A stretch of 64,000 nucleotides of DNA, from the NCBI RefSeq assembly GCF_007990265.1, contig NZ_BJWH01000001.1, forward strand, positions 310,001 through 374,000. Direction: 5' to 3'. The DNA comes from Cellulomonas terrae. GTDB taxonomy: Bacteria; Actinomycetota; Actinomycetes; Actinomycetales; Cellulomonadaceae. The notes under the pieces were generated by a model that did no database searches, had not been told where the DNA came from, and saw nothing but the letters and a program-made list of their open reading frames with translations. Every line of letters starts with the position of its first letter. Position 1 is the stretch's first letter. Shown here piece after piece: positions 54,268-63,252 of this stretch. The position numbers and the translations under genes were made by a program.

Positions 54268-54951
54268 TCAGGCGGCGAGGGACGGGAGGTGCAGGTCCAC
54301 GACCACGGGGCGGTGGTCGCTGCCGACCTGGACAGGCTGGCCAGACGGGACCCGGGCAGTCCCCGTCGCCAGGTCCGGCGAGCGCAGGATCGCGTCGATG
54401 CGCTGCCGCGGCTCGATCGCGGGGAAGGTCGGGTCACCCTGGGGGTCGACGTCCACCAGCACGGTGGTCAGGCTCGTCCACGTGGGCCCGCCGGGGGGCT
54501 CGTTCAGGTCGCCGAGCACGACCGTCCGCATCGTCGCCACGTGGTCGACGAGGACCTCCGACAGGTGGGCTGCGCGCTCGTCGCGGACCAGCGACAGGTG
54601 CACGACGACGAACCGGATGCCGTCCACGGTCGCGACCGCGATGCCGCGGTTGGTCCGGCCGGACAGGTTGGGCAGCCGGACGGAGGACCGACCGGTCACC
54701 GACCGGCCGTGCGCGACCAGCAGCGCCGTCGTGCGGGCGCCCCGACCGTTCACGACGGCCCGCATCCCCACGTCGCGCGCGAACCGCCAGGTCCGGAGCC
54801 AGCCCAGGAGACCGCGCGGGGGTTCCTGCACGCCGAGCACGTCGGGCGCGGCCGCGCGCACGACGGCGACCACGTCGGGACGTGACAGGTGCAGGCCCTT
54901 GACGTTGTACGTCATGACCCGCAGACGGTCGGCGGTGGGAATCGGGTTCAC
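54268..54951 (-). CDS. Endonuclease/exonuclease/phosphatase family protein
   Basis: 227-residue EEP-fold hydrolase. The metal-binding motifs are MTYNVKGLH, GVQEPP (catalytic Glu), VVLGDLNEPPGG (Asp and Asn), RIDAIL and GSDHRPVVVDL (catalytic His). GTG 54951 has AGGAGG eight bases upstream; an in-between ATG is followed at once by a stop. No signal peptide, so it acts in the cytoplasm. Substrate (nucleic acid, phospholipid or inositol phosphate) cannot be told. Confidence 0.88.
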   Translation of the reverse strand: MNPIPTADRLRVMTYNVKGLHLSRPDVVAVVRAAAPDVLGVQEPPRGLLGWLRTWRFARDVGMRAVVNGRGARTTALLVAHGRSVTGRSSVRLPNLSGRTNRGIAVATVDGIRFVVVHLSLVRDERAAHLSEVLVDHVATMRTVVLGDLNEPPGGPTWTSLTTVLVDVDPQGDPTFPAIEPRQRIDAILRSPDLATGTARVPSGQPVQVGSDHRPVVVDLHLPSLAA

Positions 54952-54969
54952 CGGTCCATCCTCCTCGCT

Positions 54970-55015
54970 GACGACCGCACTCGTGAGTGCCGGAACCCAC
55001 CGGAATGCGGACGTC
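54970..55015. repeat. Imperfect hairpin related to the stem after the mannanase
   Basis: GACGACCGCACTC (54970-54982) and GAATGCGGACGTC (55003-55015) form 13-base arms with two mismatches and differ from the arms at 52539 and 52570 by one or two bases (GACGTCCGCACTC). It lies in the gap between the ThuA-like gene and the EEP hydrolase gene. It looks like a decayed copy of the same hairpin element. Confidence 0.55.
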
Positions 55016-55057
55016 GGCAGGGAGGAACCGTGGACGTCGGAGGCGGGGTGCGGGTGG

Positions 55058-55717
55058 TCAGCCCGCCAGCAGCCAGCGGACCTCGCGGCGGACGAGGTCC
55101 ACGCGTGACGGGGAGTCGTACGAGCGGACGTCGTGACCGAGGGCGTCGTAGACGACCCGGCCCGGACCGGGAGCGATCCAGACGACCGGGTGCGACTCGC
55201 CCTCGTGGTCGGCCACCACGAGCACGTCCACGTCCGGTGCGACCTGGAGCGCGAGGTACTGCTCGTCCTCGACCGAGATCTCGGCCAGGCCCGAGACGAG
55301 GGCGTGCTCGGAGACGACCCGGAAGGTGGCGGCGCCCAGCGGCGGGTGCCAGGTGGTGCCCTCGATCCAGCGACCGCCGAGCAGCGGGCCCCAGGCGGGT
55401 GAGTCGAGGAACGTGTTCGCCGCCTGGTGCAGCCCGAGCACCGGGACGCCGGACGCGACGAGCGCGGCGAGGCGCTCGTGGAACGGGCGCCAGTCCTGGT
55501 CGGTCCCGTCGAAGTCGGCGTCGGGCCGGCCGCGACCGGACGCCACGACGAGGAGGTCCGGATCGATGCCGTCGAGCGCCTCCCGGAACGTGCCGCGGAC
55601 CGTGGAGCCGATCCCGTCCTCGGCCAGGAGCTGCGCGACCCGGTGGCCGATCGCCGCACCGTCGTGCCACGGGTCCTCGTAGCGTCCGTGCCCGACGAGC
55701 ACGAGTGCGTGGGTCAA
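55058..55717 (-). CDS. ThuA-like domain protein (glutamine-amidotransferase fold)
   Basis: 219 residues: class I glutamine amidotransferase-like fold without a nucleophilic Cys, as in ThuA proteins. LVLVGHGRYEDPWHDG at the start, DLLVVASGRG, VPVLGLHQAANTFLDSPAWGPLLGGRW (the ThuA HxA-type segment), GTTWHPPLG, and PVVWIAPGPGRVVYDALGHDVRSYD. Start TTG 55717 follows GGGAGGA and begins the fold directly. ThuA proteins take part in sugar, especially trehalose, metabolism; function here unknown. Confidence 0.85.
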   Translation of the reverse strand: MTHALVLVGHGRYEDPWHDGAAIGHRVAQLLAEDGIGSTVRGTFREALDGIDPDLLVVASGRGRPDADFDGTDQDWRPFHERLAALVASGVPVLGLHQAANTFLDSPAWGPLLGGRWIEGTTWHPPLGAATFRVVSEHALVSGLAEISVEDEQYLALQVAPDVDVLVVADHEGESHPVVWIAPGPGRVVYDALGHDVRSYDSPSRVDLVRREVRWLLAG

Positions 55718-55743
55718 CGATCCTCCCGGGGGTGATCGGCAGA

Positions 55744-55781
55744 CGGCCGCTCCCCCGTCCCGCAGGACGAGGGAGCGGCCG
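55744..55781 (-). terminator. Hairpin terminator after hppA
   Basis: CGGCCGCTCCC (55744-55754) pairs perfectly with 55771-55781, extended by GTCC/GGAC around a CGCA loop. It starts 10 bases downstream of the hppA stop on the minus strand and separates it from the ThuA-like gene. Confidence 0.75.
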
Positions 55782-55790
55782 CGGCGTCCG

Positions 55791-58082
55791 TCAGGCGAGC
55801 GCCTTCTCGGCCTCTCGCGTCAGGTCGTTCCTGTCCGCACGCGCCGCCCGCAGGCGGGACGCCACGACCGCGCCGCCGGCGACGAGCGCGGCGACGACCG
55901 CGATCGACAGGCGGACGGTCTGGTTCGCGTCGTCGCCCACGGAGATGGCGACCACGGCCGGCGCGATGAGCAGGGCCACGAGGTTCATGACCTTGATCAG
56001 CGGGTTGATCGCCGGACCGGCGGTGTCCTTGAACGGGTCGCCGACGGTGTCGCCGATGACCGCCGCCGCGTGGGCGTCGGACCCCTTGCCGCCGAAGTTG
56101 CCGTCCTCGACGATCTTCTTCGCGTTGTCCCAGGCGCCGCCCGAGTTGGCCAGGAAGACCGCCATGAGCACGCCGGTCGCGATGGCCCCGCCGAGGAACC
56201 CGGCGAGCGGGCCGACGCCGAGACCGAAGCCGACGGCGATGGGCGCGAACGCCGCGAGCAGACCGGGGGTGGCCAGCTCCCGCAGGGAGTCCCGCGTGCA
56301 GATGTCGACGACCTTGCCGTACTCGGGACGCACGTCGTACGTCATGATCCCGGGGTTGTCGCGGAACTGGCGACGGACCTCGAACACGATGGCCCCGGCT
56401 GCGCGGGTCACGGCGTCGATGGCCAGGCCCGAGAAGAGGAACACCGTCGCGCCACCGAGGATGACGCCGACGAGGGTGACCGGGCTGATGATGCTGTAGT
56501 TCAGCATCGCCTGGGTGAGCTCGTCGCCGGCCTCGCCCGCCGTCTGCAGCGCGTTGAACACCGCATCCGCGTAGGAGCCGAACAGCGCGGTCGCGGCCAG
56601 CACGGCGGTCGCGATCGCGATCCCCTTGGTGACCGCCTTCGTGGTGTTGCCGACGGCGTCCAGGTCCGTGAGGATCTGCGCGCCCTCGGGCGTGACGTCC
56701 CCGGACATCTCCGCGATGCCCTGCGCGTTGTCGCTGACCGGCCCGAACGTGTCCATGGCGACGATGACGCCGACCGTGGTCAGCAGGCCGCAGCCCGCGA
56801 GCGCGATGAGGAACAGGGACAGCGACACCGAGCCGCCGGCCAGCAGGAACACGCTGCAGATGGCCGCCGCGATGATGCCTGCGGTGTAGACGGCGGACTC
56901 GAAACCGACGCCGATGCCGGACAGGACCGTGGTGGCCGCGCCGGTCAGGGTGGTCCGCGCCACGTGCAGCGTCGGCTTGCTCGTCGTGCCCGTGAAGTAC
57001 CCGGTCACCCAGAGGATGACGCCTGCGAGGACGACGCCGATCGCCACCGCGACCGAGGCGATCAGCCGTGGGTCACCGCCGTGCGTCTCCAGGCCGGCGG
57101 TGCCGCCCGTGAGCTCCGCGAAGGACGACGGCAGGTAGACGAACGCCGCGATCGCGGAGAGCCCGACGCCCACGAGCGCCGAGATGTAGAACCCGCGGTT
57201 GATCGCCGCCAGACCGCTCTCCGCACCTCGCACCCGCGTGATGAACACGCCGAGCACGGCGACGATCGCGCCCATGGCCGTGACGATGAGCGGGAACACG
57301 AGGCCCTGCTCGCCGAACGCCGCCTTGCCCAGGATCAGCGCCGCCACGAGGGTCACGGCGTAGGACTCGAAGAGGTCCGCCGCCATGCCCGCGCAGTCGC
57401 CCACGTTGTCGCCGACGTTGTCCGCGATCGTGGCCGCGTTGCGCGGGTCGTCCTCCGGGATGCCCTGCTCGACCTTGCCGACGAGGTCGGCGCCGACGTC
57501 GGCGGCCTTGGTGAAGATGCCACCGCCGACCCGCATGAACATGGCGAGCAGCGCGGCCCCGAAGCCGAAGCCCTCGAGCACCGCGGGCGCCTCCGCCCGG
57601 TAGATCAGGACCACCGACGCGGCGCCGAGCAGGCCGAGGCCCACGACGCTCATGCCGACGAACCCGCCGGTCCGGAACGCGATGCGCGCGCCCTCTGCAC
57701 GCCCACCCGGCTCCGACGCGGCGGCTGCGACCCGGACGTTCGCCCGCGTCGCGAGCCACATGCCCAGGTACCCGATCGCGGCCGAGAACGCGGCCCCGAG
57801 CAGGAAGAAGACGGACCGCCCCAGCTTGACGCCGCCGTCACCGGGCAGCAGGAACAGCAGGGCACAGACGACGACCGCGAAGAGGGCCAGGGTGCGGAAC
57901 TGCCGGCTCAGGTACGCCGCAGCCCCTTCCTGGACCGCGCGCGCGATCTCGCGCATGGACTCGGTCCCCTCACCGGCCGCGAGCACCTGACGGCGCAGGA
58001 CGACGGCGATGAGCAGGGACGCGACCGCGACGGCCGCGATGACACTGACGATCGTGATGCTCGTGGACCCGAGCTCGACCAT
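55791..58082 (-). CDS. hppA: Membrane-bound proton-translocating pyrophosphatase
   Basis: 763-residue integral membrane pump using PPi hydrolysis to move H+. About 16 helices. The signature blocks are VGGGIFTKAADVGADLVGKVEQGIPEDDPRNAATIADNVGDNVGDCAGMAADLFESY, the second metal-site region SGDVTPEGAQILTDLDAVGNTTKAVTKG and the C-terminal NSGGAWDNAKKIVEDG with GSDAHAAAVIGDTVGDPFKDTAGPAINPLIK. Ala rather than Lys in NTTKA-adjacent positions decides K+ dependence; the Lys in VGNTTKAVTKG region suggests the K+-independent class, inferred only. GAGGAGG precedes the ATG. Confidence 0.96.
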   Translation of the reverse strand: MVELGSTSITIVSVIAAVAVASLLIAVVLRRQVLAAGEGTESMREIARAVQEGAAAYLSRQFRTLALFAVVVCALLFLLPGDGGVKLGRSVFFLLGAAFSAAIGYLGMWLATRANVRVAAAASEPGGRAEGARIAFRTGGFVGMSVVGLGLLGAASVVLIYRAEAPAVLEGFGFGAALLAMFMRVGGGIFTKAADVGADLVGKVEQGIPEDDPRNAATIADNVGDNVGDCAGMAADLFESYAVTLVAALILGKAAFGEQGLVFPLIVTAMGAIVAVLGVFITRVRGAESGLAAINRGFYISALVGVGLSAIAAFVYLPSSFAELTGGTAGLETHGGDPRLIASVAVAIGVVLAGVILWVTGYFTGTTSKPTLHVARTTLTGAATTVLSGIGVGFESAVYTAGIIAAAICSVFLLAGGSVSLSLFLIALAGCGLLTTVGVIVAMDTFGPVSDNAQGIAEMSGDVTPEGAQILTDLDAVGNTTKAVTKGIAIATAVLAATALFGSYADAVFNALQTAGEAGDELTQAMLNYSIISPVTLVGVILGGATVFLFSGLAIDAVTRAAGAIVFEVRRQFRDNPGIMTYDVRPEYGKVVDICTRDSLRELATPGLLAAFAPIAVGFGLGVGPLAGFLGGAIATGVLMAVFLANSGGAWDNAKKIVEDGNFGGKGSDAHAAAVIGDTVGDPFKDTAGPAINPLIKVMNLVALLIAPAVVAISVGDDANQTVRLSIAVVAALVAGGAVVASRLRAARADRNDLTREAEKALA

Positions 58083-58170
58083 GCATCCTCCTCGGACTCA
58101 GCGAGGCCCCCCTGACCACGCCCGTCCCACAGCCCCGTTGCTGCGCGACCCGGTGAGTCTAGCCAGCAGA

Positions 58171-58186
58171 TGTGACGTGGATCGCA
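58171..58186. promoter_or_regulatory. CRP/FNR-like site between hppA and the ECF sigma gene
   Basis: TGTGACGTGGATCGCA matches the CRP/GlxR-type consensus TGTGA-N6-TCACA at nine of ten specified positions. It lies 89-104 bases upstream of hppA and 88-103 bases before the sigma gene, midway in the divergent gap, so it could serve either. Regulator not in the window. Confidence 0.45.
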
Positions 58187-58273
58187 CAAGCCCACGTCGG
58201 GCGCGCGTCGGTCCGACCAACGGTTCGCACCTGCCGGTCGTCCAGGAAGATGACGGCACCACGAGGAGGTGGC

Positions 58274-58813
58274 ATGACGACCTGGGAACAGGTTCTGGAC
58301 GAGCTCGTGCGGGCTCGGGGACGTGCGCTCGTGCGGTACGCGACGCTGCTCACGGGCGACGAGCGCGAGGGTGAGGACCTGGTCCAGGACGCGCTGGTGC
58401 GCTGCTTCAGCCAGGGCCGCCCGCTGCGCGACCCCGGCGCCGCGGAGGCGTACGTGCGGCAGGCGATCCTCACGATCTTCCTCGACTCCTACCGTCGCCG
58501 GGCCCGCTGGACCGCGGTGCGGCACCTGCTCGCGCGGGACGACGACACCGCCGACCACGGGCCGGCGAGCACGACCCGGCTCGACGTGCAGACCGCGCTG
58601 CTCACGCTCCGGCCGCGCCTGCGCGCGTGCGTCGTGCTCCGGTTCTACGACGACCTGACCGTGCCGGAGATCGCCCGCAGGCTCGCGATCTCCGACGGCA
58701 CCGTCAAGCGGTACCTCTTCGACGCGATCGGCCAGCTCGAGTCCCTGCTGGGACCGCTGCCCGACGCGCACACCATCGACATCCAGCTGGTCCCGACAGG
58801 AGTGACCCGATGA
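58274..58813 (+). CDS. ECF sigma factor, actinobacterial SigE family
   Basis: 179 residues. Region 2: VRYATLLTGDEREGEDLVQDALVRCF with the -10 recognition helix following. Region 4: LLTLRPRLRACVVLRFYDDLTVPEIARRLAISDGTVKRYLFDAIGQL. This is the short SigE-like group (sigma-70 family, ECF41-unrelated) found widely in Actinobacteria next to a membrane protein. ATG 58274 follows AGGAGG. Its stop overlaps the next start as ATGA, so it is translationally coupled to its presumed partner. Confidence 0.9.
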   Translation: MTTWEQVLDELVRARGRALVRYATLLTGDEREGEDLVQDALVRCFSQGRPLRDPGAAEAYVRQAILTIFLDSYRRRARWTAVRHLLARDDDTADHGPASTTRLDVQTALLTLRPRLRACVVLRFYDDLTVPEIARRLAISDGTVKRYLFDAIGQLESLLGPLPDAHTIDIQLVPTGVTR

Positions 58814-60018
58814 GCCCCGACCTGACCCGCACGCTGCACGACGCCGTCGACACCGGCCCCGACGACTCGCCCTTCGACGTGCTGACCCTCACTGGCCGCA
58901 TCCGGCGGCGCCGGACCGTCCGCGCGGGGGTGCGCGGCGGGGTGGCCGTGGGTGCCGTCGGGGCCGTGGCCCTCGGCGCCGTGTACGTCGGGGGCCGTCA
59001 GCCGTCCTCCGTCCTGCCTGCGGCCCGGGCGGACGCCGAGCCCGGCACGTGCGCGTCGGACATCGGCCTCCTCCCGGCGGCCGACCCCGGTCGGGTCGGC
59101 CTGCTGCCGTCGACGGACGGCTCCTGGTACCAGGACGAGCCTTCCGCGATCCCCCCGCAGGGGACCGACCTGGGAACCCTGGTCGGGCGCTTCATGAGCC
59201 CGGTCCTGGTCCGGGAGCTGTCGCCGGGCGCTCGGGACGCCGCGGTCGCCGAGCTGGTGCGCAGCGCGAACGAGTCGCTGGCCGCCGCCGAGGAACGTCG
59301 CTCGAGCAGGCTGGCCGCTCCTCCGGGTGGCGTCCCGCTCACCGCCGGCGAGGTCGCCGCCCTGGACCGTGGCGTGGAGGTCGCGCGGCAGCAGCTCGAG
59401 CTCGCGCAGACCTCGGAGACCATCACCGGAGTCGGCGACGAGCTCGACAGCCAGGTCCTGGTCACCCATGACGGCACCGTCGTGGCGTCCGACGCCGACC
59501 CGTCGCCGGACCCGCGGTACTCGTGGACGTCCTCGCCCGACCGCTCCGTGGTCATGGGCCTGACGAGCACGGAGCTGATCACCTGCGCGAGCGACGGCGA
59601 TCCCGGAGGCGAGCCGCTGCCCGCCGGGGAGTACGCGGTCTACGTGAGCTATGCCGAGGCGGGTGGGCGCGCGGTGGCGGGACCCTGGTCGCTGACCCTG
59701 GTCGACATGCCCCCGGTCCCGACCGGCTTCCCCGGGGGCTTCCCCGTCGACGACGTCCCCCTCATCGGTGGGCGGCTGGTCTCCGTCACGCCGGCGGGCG
59801 GGTCGGGCGGCGAGGGGTGGGACGTCGTGATCGCCGTCGAGGGGGACGACGCCGCCAGGGAGGCCGTCCGGCTGCTCGACGACGACCGGACGACGTACCC
59901 GGCGCTGGCGCCCCCGCCCGGCATGACCTTCCCCGTGGCGGGGTGGGAGGTCGGCATCGCAGCGTCGACGTCCCCGGACGGGGAGCCGACGGTCGCGTAC
60001 TCGATCCGCCGGGGCTGA
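58810..60018 (+). CDS. Membrane protein paired with the sigma factor, possible anti-sigma/sensor
   Basis: 402 residues: a cytoplasmic N-terminus of about 40 residues with a basic end (RIRRRRTVRAG), one transmembrane span at about 41-62 and an extracytoplasmic domain of about 340 residues with a Gln/Glu-rich helical part and a C-terminal beta-rich half (YVSYAEAGGRAVAGPWSLTLVD). There is no zinc-binding HxxxCxxC anti-sigma motif, so the anti-sigma role is inferred only from the overlap with the sigma gene. No family recognised for the outer domain. Confidence 0.75.
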   Translation: MSPDLTRTLHDAVDTGPDDSPFDVLTLTGRIRRRRTVRAGVRGGVAVGAVGAVALGAVYVGGRQPSSVLPAARADAEPGTCASDIGLLPAADPGRVGLLPSTDGSWYQDEPSAIPPQGTDLGTLVGRFMSPVLVRELSPGARDAAVAELVRSANESLAAAEERRSSRLAAPPGGVPLTAGEVAALDRGVEVARQQLELAQTSETITGVGDELDSQVLVTHDGTVVASDADPSPDPRYSWTSSPDRSVVMGLTSTELITCASDGDPGGEPLPAGEYAVYVSYAEAGGRAVAGPWSLTLVDMPPVPTGFPGGFPVDDVPLIGGRLVSVTPAGGSGGEGWDVVIAVEGDDAAREAVRLLDDDRTTYPALAPPPGMTFPVAGWEVGIAASTSPDGEPTVAYSIRRG

Positions 60019-60022
60019 CGCG

Positions 60023-63000
60023 TCAGCCGATCGGCGCCACCGCCAGGTCGTCCCAGCGGGCCACCGCCGGGGCGGTCGCGGACGAGCTCAGGTAGGTCTG
60101 CAGCCGGACAGCGCCGGCCGACTGCAGGCCTACGGTCGAGTCGGTCGTCGTGTACTGCCAGGCGGCCGGCTCGGTCGAGCCGGCTGCCCAGGCCTTGACG
60201 CGCACGACCGTGGGTGACGTTCCCTGGACCTGCACGCGCACGCGCAGCTGCTGACCGGCGGTCAGGGTCAGGCCCGGCAGCGTGCCCCCGGCGAGCACGG
60301 TGCCGCTGCGCTCGGTGTGCAGCTGCACGACGCCGGTCGGCATCAGCTTCAGGCGCGCTCCGTAGGTCGCCGACCCGACGACGCGTCCGGCGACCGTCAG
60401 GTACACCGGGCCGGTCGGGACGGTGTCCATGCTGACGGCGACGGTGGTGTCCGTGGCGGTCGAGGACACTCCCGCGAGCGTCGCGGCCAGGGTGCCGCCG
60501 ATGGCCGGCGACTGGAGGCCGACGCTCCCGTTCACGGAGAACCGGGTGCTCCCGCCACCGACCGACCAGGTGCCGCCCGTCGTCGCGCTGCCCCAGCCCG
60601 AGCTGACCGTGCGCGTGAACGAGTCGGTCGCGAGCGTGGTCGGCGGCGGTGTCGCGGTCACGGTGACCTGGCGCGTGGTGGTCGCCGTGGCGCCGTCGTC
60701 GTCGGTGACCGTCAGGGTGATCGTGTACGTGCCGGCGGCGGAGTAGGTGCGGCTGCTCGTCGTCCCCGTGCCGGAGGCGCCGTCGCCGAACGCCCAGGCG
60801 CGGCTCACGATCGTGCCGTCCGGGTCGCTCGACGCCGACGAGTCCACCGACGCCGTGAGCCCGGCCGCCGTCGCCGTGAAGCTCGCCGTCGGCGCCTGGT
60901 TGGGGGGTGGCGCGGTGACGGTCACCTGGCGCGTTGTCGTTGCCGTGGCGCCGTCGTCGTCCGTCACCGTGAGCGTGATCGTGTACGTGCCGGCAGCGGC
61001 GTAGGCGCGGCTGCTCGTCGCCCCCGTCCCGGAGGCGCCGTCGCCGAACGCCCAGGCGCGGCTCACGATCGTGCCGTCCGGGTCGCTCGACGCCGACGAG
61101 TCCACCGACGCCGTGAGCCCGGCCGCGGTCGCCGTGAAGCTCGCGGTCGGCGGCACGTTCGGCGGTGGCGTCGTCCCGCCGACGCCCGTCGCGAGCAGGT
61201 CGTCGTACCGCGCGACGATGGCGCCGCCCGTGACGGTCGAGCTCGCGTACGTCGTCAGCCGGACCCCGCCGCCCGTCTGGAGGCCTGCTGCCGAGTCGGT
61301 CGCCGTGTACTGCCAGGTGGCAGGTTCTGCGGAGCCGACCTTCCACGCGCGCGTCCGGATGGTCGTCGGGCTGGTGCCCTCGACCTGCACCCGCACCCGT
61401 AGCCGGTCACCGGCGGCCAGCGTCAGGCCGGGCAGCGTGTTCCCGGTCAGCACCGTGCCGGACCGTTCCGTGTGCAGCTGGACCGCACCCGTGGCCAGCA
61501 CCTTCACGCGGGCGCCGTAGTCCGCGCCCCCCACGACCCGCCCGGAGACCGTCAGGTAGACCGGCCCGGACGGGACCCGGTCGAGCCCCACGGACACCGA
61601 GACGTCCGACGACGTCGACGCGACCGACCCGAGCGTCGCCGCCACGGTCCCCCCGGCCGCAGCCGACTGCTGACCCGCGCCGGACGCGACCGAGAACCGC
61701 GTGCTCCCCCCGCCGACGGTCCAGGCCCCACCGACCTCGGCGATGCCCCAGCCGTTGGAGACCGTCCGCGAGAAGGCGTCGGACGCGAGCGTCACCGGTC
61801 CGGCCGGCGCGACCGTGTACGACCACGTCGGGCCGCGCGTGACCGTCGTCCCGTCGTCGACCGTCGCGTACCAGTCGACGACGGTGCCGGGCGGCAGCGT
61901 CGGGACGGGGACCGAGGCGACCGCGCCGGACGCGACGGTCGCCGCGCCGACCACGGGGAGGTCCGCCGGCTGGGTCATGTCGTACGGGAGCGTGAACTGG
62001 CTGTCCGCGTCCGTCTCGAACTGCCCCAGGAACGGCGAGTACGTGAACGCGCGGATCTCGTCGGCGCCCGGGTCGAACGTCAGGTACCGCAGCCAGCCGT
62101 CGCCGCCGCGCGGGCGGTCCTGGTAGTCCGAGAGCATCGCCTGGACCGGCTGCCCGCACGCGTTGGTGTCGGTGCGGCGCGCCTCGGCGGTGACCTCGTC
62201 GGAGAAGTGCCCGTTGACCACGAGGAACACCGAGCAGCTCGGACGCACGAGCTCCTCCCAGATGGCCTGCCCGCTGTTCCCGCCGTCCGCGCGGCCGACC
62301 TGCGTGGTCAGCCCACCGGCCGTGTCGACGTAGCTGTGCGTCGCGACGATCGCCCGCCGGTCCGGGTACGCGGCCAGGACCCGTCGCGCCCAGTCGAGGA
62401 CGGGGTCGGGGGCGTTGAACTCGAGGCTCAGCAGCAGGAAGTCCATGCCGCCCGCGGTGAACAGGGAGTAGCTGTCGAGGTTCTGCCGGTCCACGGGGTC
62501 GTCGCCGAACTGGTCCTGGCCGAGGTAGCCGCCGTAGGACGCCGCCGGCGAGTTCCACGCCGCGTTCGCGTACCGGCTCACCGGGAAGTACTGCTGGTAC
62601 AGCACCGCCGAGCCCGTGGTCAGGTTCATGTCGTGGTTGCCGGGCAGCACCGCACTGGGGACGTTCGCCGCGTCGAGGATCGCGAGGTACTGCGAGGCAC
62701 GCTCCCACTGCACGGTCGACGTCTCGACACCGACGATGTCGCCGAGGTGCGCCACGAACGCGATGTTCAGCGGGTCCTTGTTGTCCGCGATCCACTGTGC
62801 CTGCTGCCGCATGATGTCGGTGTTCGCCGACGTGCTCACGTAGTTCTGCGTGTCCGGCATGAGCATGAGCGTGAAGGGGTCACCGGCTCCGGGCGTGCCG
62901 GGGGTGTCCGCCTGCGCGTGGAAGGTCACGTCCACCTGCGCGTCGTCGGGGTCGGTCGCGCGGACCTGCAGCTGCGCACCCGACGGGACCGACGGTGCAC

Positions 63001-63124
63001 CCGCGGCCGGGCCCACCAGGACGGGTGCGCTCGGCGGGGCGCCGGCGGCCTGTGCGGGCGTCACCAGCCCCACGACCGTCAGGATGCTGACCGCACCGGT
63101 GGCGAGGCAGGCACGTAGCCGCAT
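60023..63124 (-). CDS. Secreted metallophosphoesterase with duplicated LamG-like and PKD modules
   Basis: 1033 residues. Signal peptide about 1-26 (TPAQA-A). Calcineurin-like phosphoesterase domain about 85-385 with metal ligands Asp91 (MPDTQNY), Asp129 (HLGDIVG), Asn163-His164 (LPGNHD), His263 (ATHSYVD) and His306 (NGHF). After an Ig-like linker come a jelly-roll module (about 445-650), two nearly identical PKD domains (about 655-825) and a second jelly-roll module homologous to the first. No anchor motif is seen. Possible role: phosphate release from extracellular polymers; substrate unknown. Confidence 0.88.
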   Translation of the reverse strand: MRLRACLATGAVSILTVVGLVTPAQAAGAPPSAPVLVGPAAGAPSVPSGAQLQVRATDPDDAQVDVTFHAQADTPGTPGAGDPFTLMLMPDTQNYVSTSANTDIMRQQAQWIADNKDPLNIAFVAHLGDIVGVETSTVQWERASQYLAILDAANVPSAVLPGNHDMNLTTGSAVLYQQYFPVSRYANAAWNSPAASYGGYLGQDQFGDDPVDRQNLDSYSLFTAGGMDFLLLSLEFNAPDPVLDWARRVLAAYPDRRAIVATHSYVDTAGGLTTQVGRADGGNSGQAIWEELVRPSCSVFLVVNGHFSDEVTAEARRTDTNACGQPVQAMLSDYQDRPRGGDGWLRYLTFDPGADEIRAFTYSPFLGQFETDADSQFTLPYDMTQPADLPVVGAATVASGAVASVPVPTLPPGTVVDWYATVDDGTTVTRGPTWSYTVAPAGPVTLASDAFSRTVSNGWGIAEVGGAWTVGGGSTRFSVASGAGQQSAAAGGTVAATLGSVASTSSDVSVSVGLDRVPSGPVYLTVSGRVVGGADYGARVKVLATGAVQLHTERSGTVLTGNTLPGLTLAAGDRLRVRVQVEGTSPTTIRTRAWKVGSAEPATWQYTATDSAAGLQTGGGVRLTTYASSTVTGGAIVARYDDLLATGVGGTTPPPNVPPTASFTATAAGLTASVDSSASSDPDGTIVSRAWAFGDGASGTGATSSRAYAAAGTYTITLTVTDDDGATATTTRQVTVTAPPPNQAPTASFTATAAGLTASVDSSASSDPDGTIVSRAWAFGDGASGTGTTSSRTYSAAGTYTITLTVTDDDGATATTTRQVTVTATPPPTTLATDSFTRTVSSGWGSATTGGTWSVGGGSTRFSVNGSVGLQSPAIGGTLAATLAGVSSTATDTTVAVSMDTVPTGPVYLTVAGRVVGSATYGARLKLMPTGVVQLHTERSGTVLAGGTLPGLTLTAGQQLRVRVQVQGTSPTVVRVKAWAAGSTEPAAWQYTTTDSTVGLQSAGAVRLQTYLSSSATAPAVARWDDLAVAPIG
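60654..61169. repeat. Two tandem 258-bp units encoding the PKD domains
   Basis: Units at about 60654-60911 and 60912-61169 are nearly identical at DNA level over most of their length, including runs such as GGAGGCGCCGTCGCCGAACG spaced exactly 258 bases (86 codons) apart. The few changes are mainly synonymous or Ala/Thr/Ser swaps. This indicates a recent duplication or gene conversion. Confidence 0.85.
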
Positions 63125-63210
63125 CGTCGTCCCCTCGCTGAGCGGGAGCGGTCGCCGCGACGTCGGCGGCCAGTCGTCCCGCCGACGAGTTCACGCCTCG
63201 CGGGGAACCC

Positions 63211-63225
63211 TGTCAATATCTGACA
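63211..63225. promoter_or_regulatory. TGTCA-N5-TGACA palindrome upstream of the phosphoesterase
   Basis: TGTCAATATCTGACA is an inverted repeat in the AT-richest part of the 128-base gap before the phosphoesterase gene, 87-101 bases upstream of its ATG. It may be part of the promoter or an operator. A phosphate-control box is conceivable given the gene but the sequence does not clearly match one. Confidence 0.4.
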
Positions 63226-63252
63226 AACCGGACACGCTCGGGTTTCACCCGG

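Noticed and set aside
56070..58115. 681-codon open frame opposite hppA
   Set aside because: Antisense to an intact, highly conserved pyrophosphatase gene; no recognisable motif.
60654..61169. Tandem repeat considered as a CRISPR-like or minisatellite array
   Set aside because: Only two units of 258 bases, in frame, coding for PKD domains.
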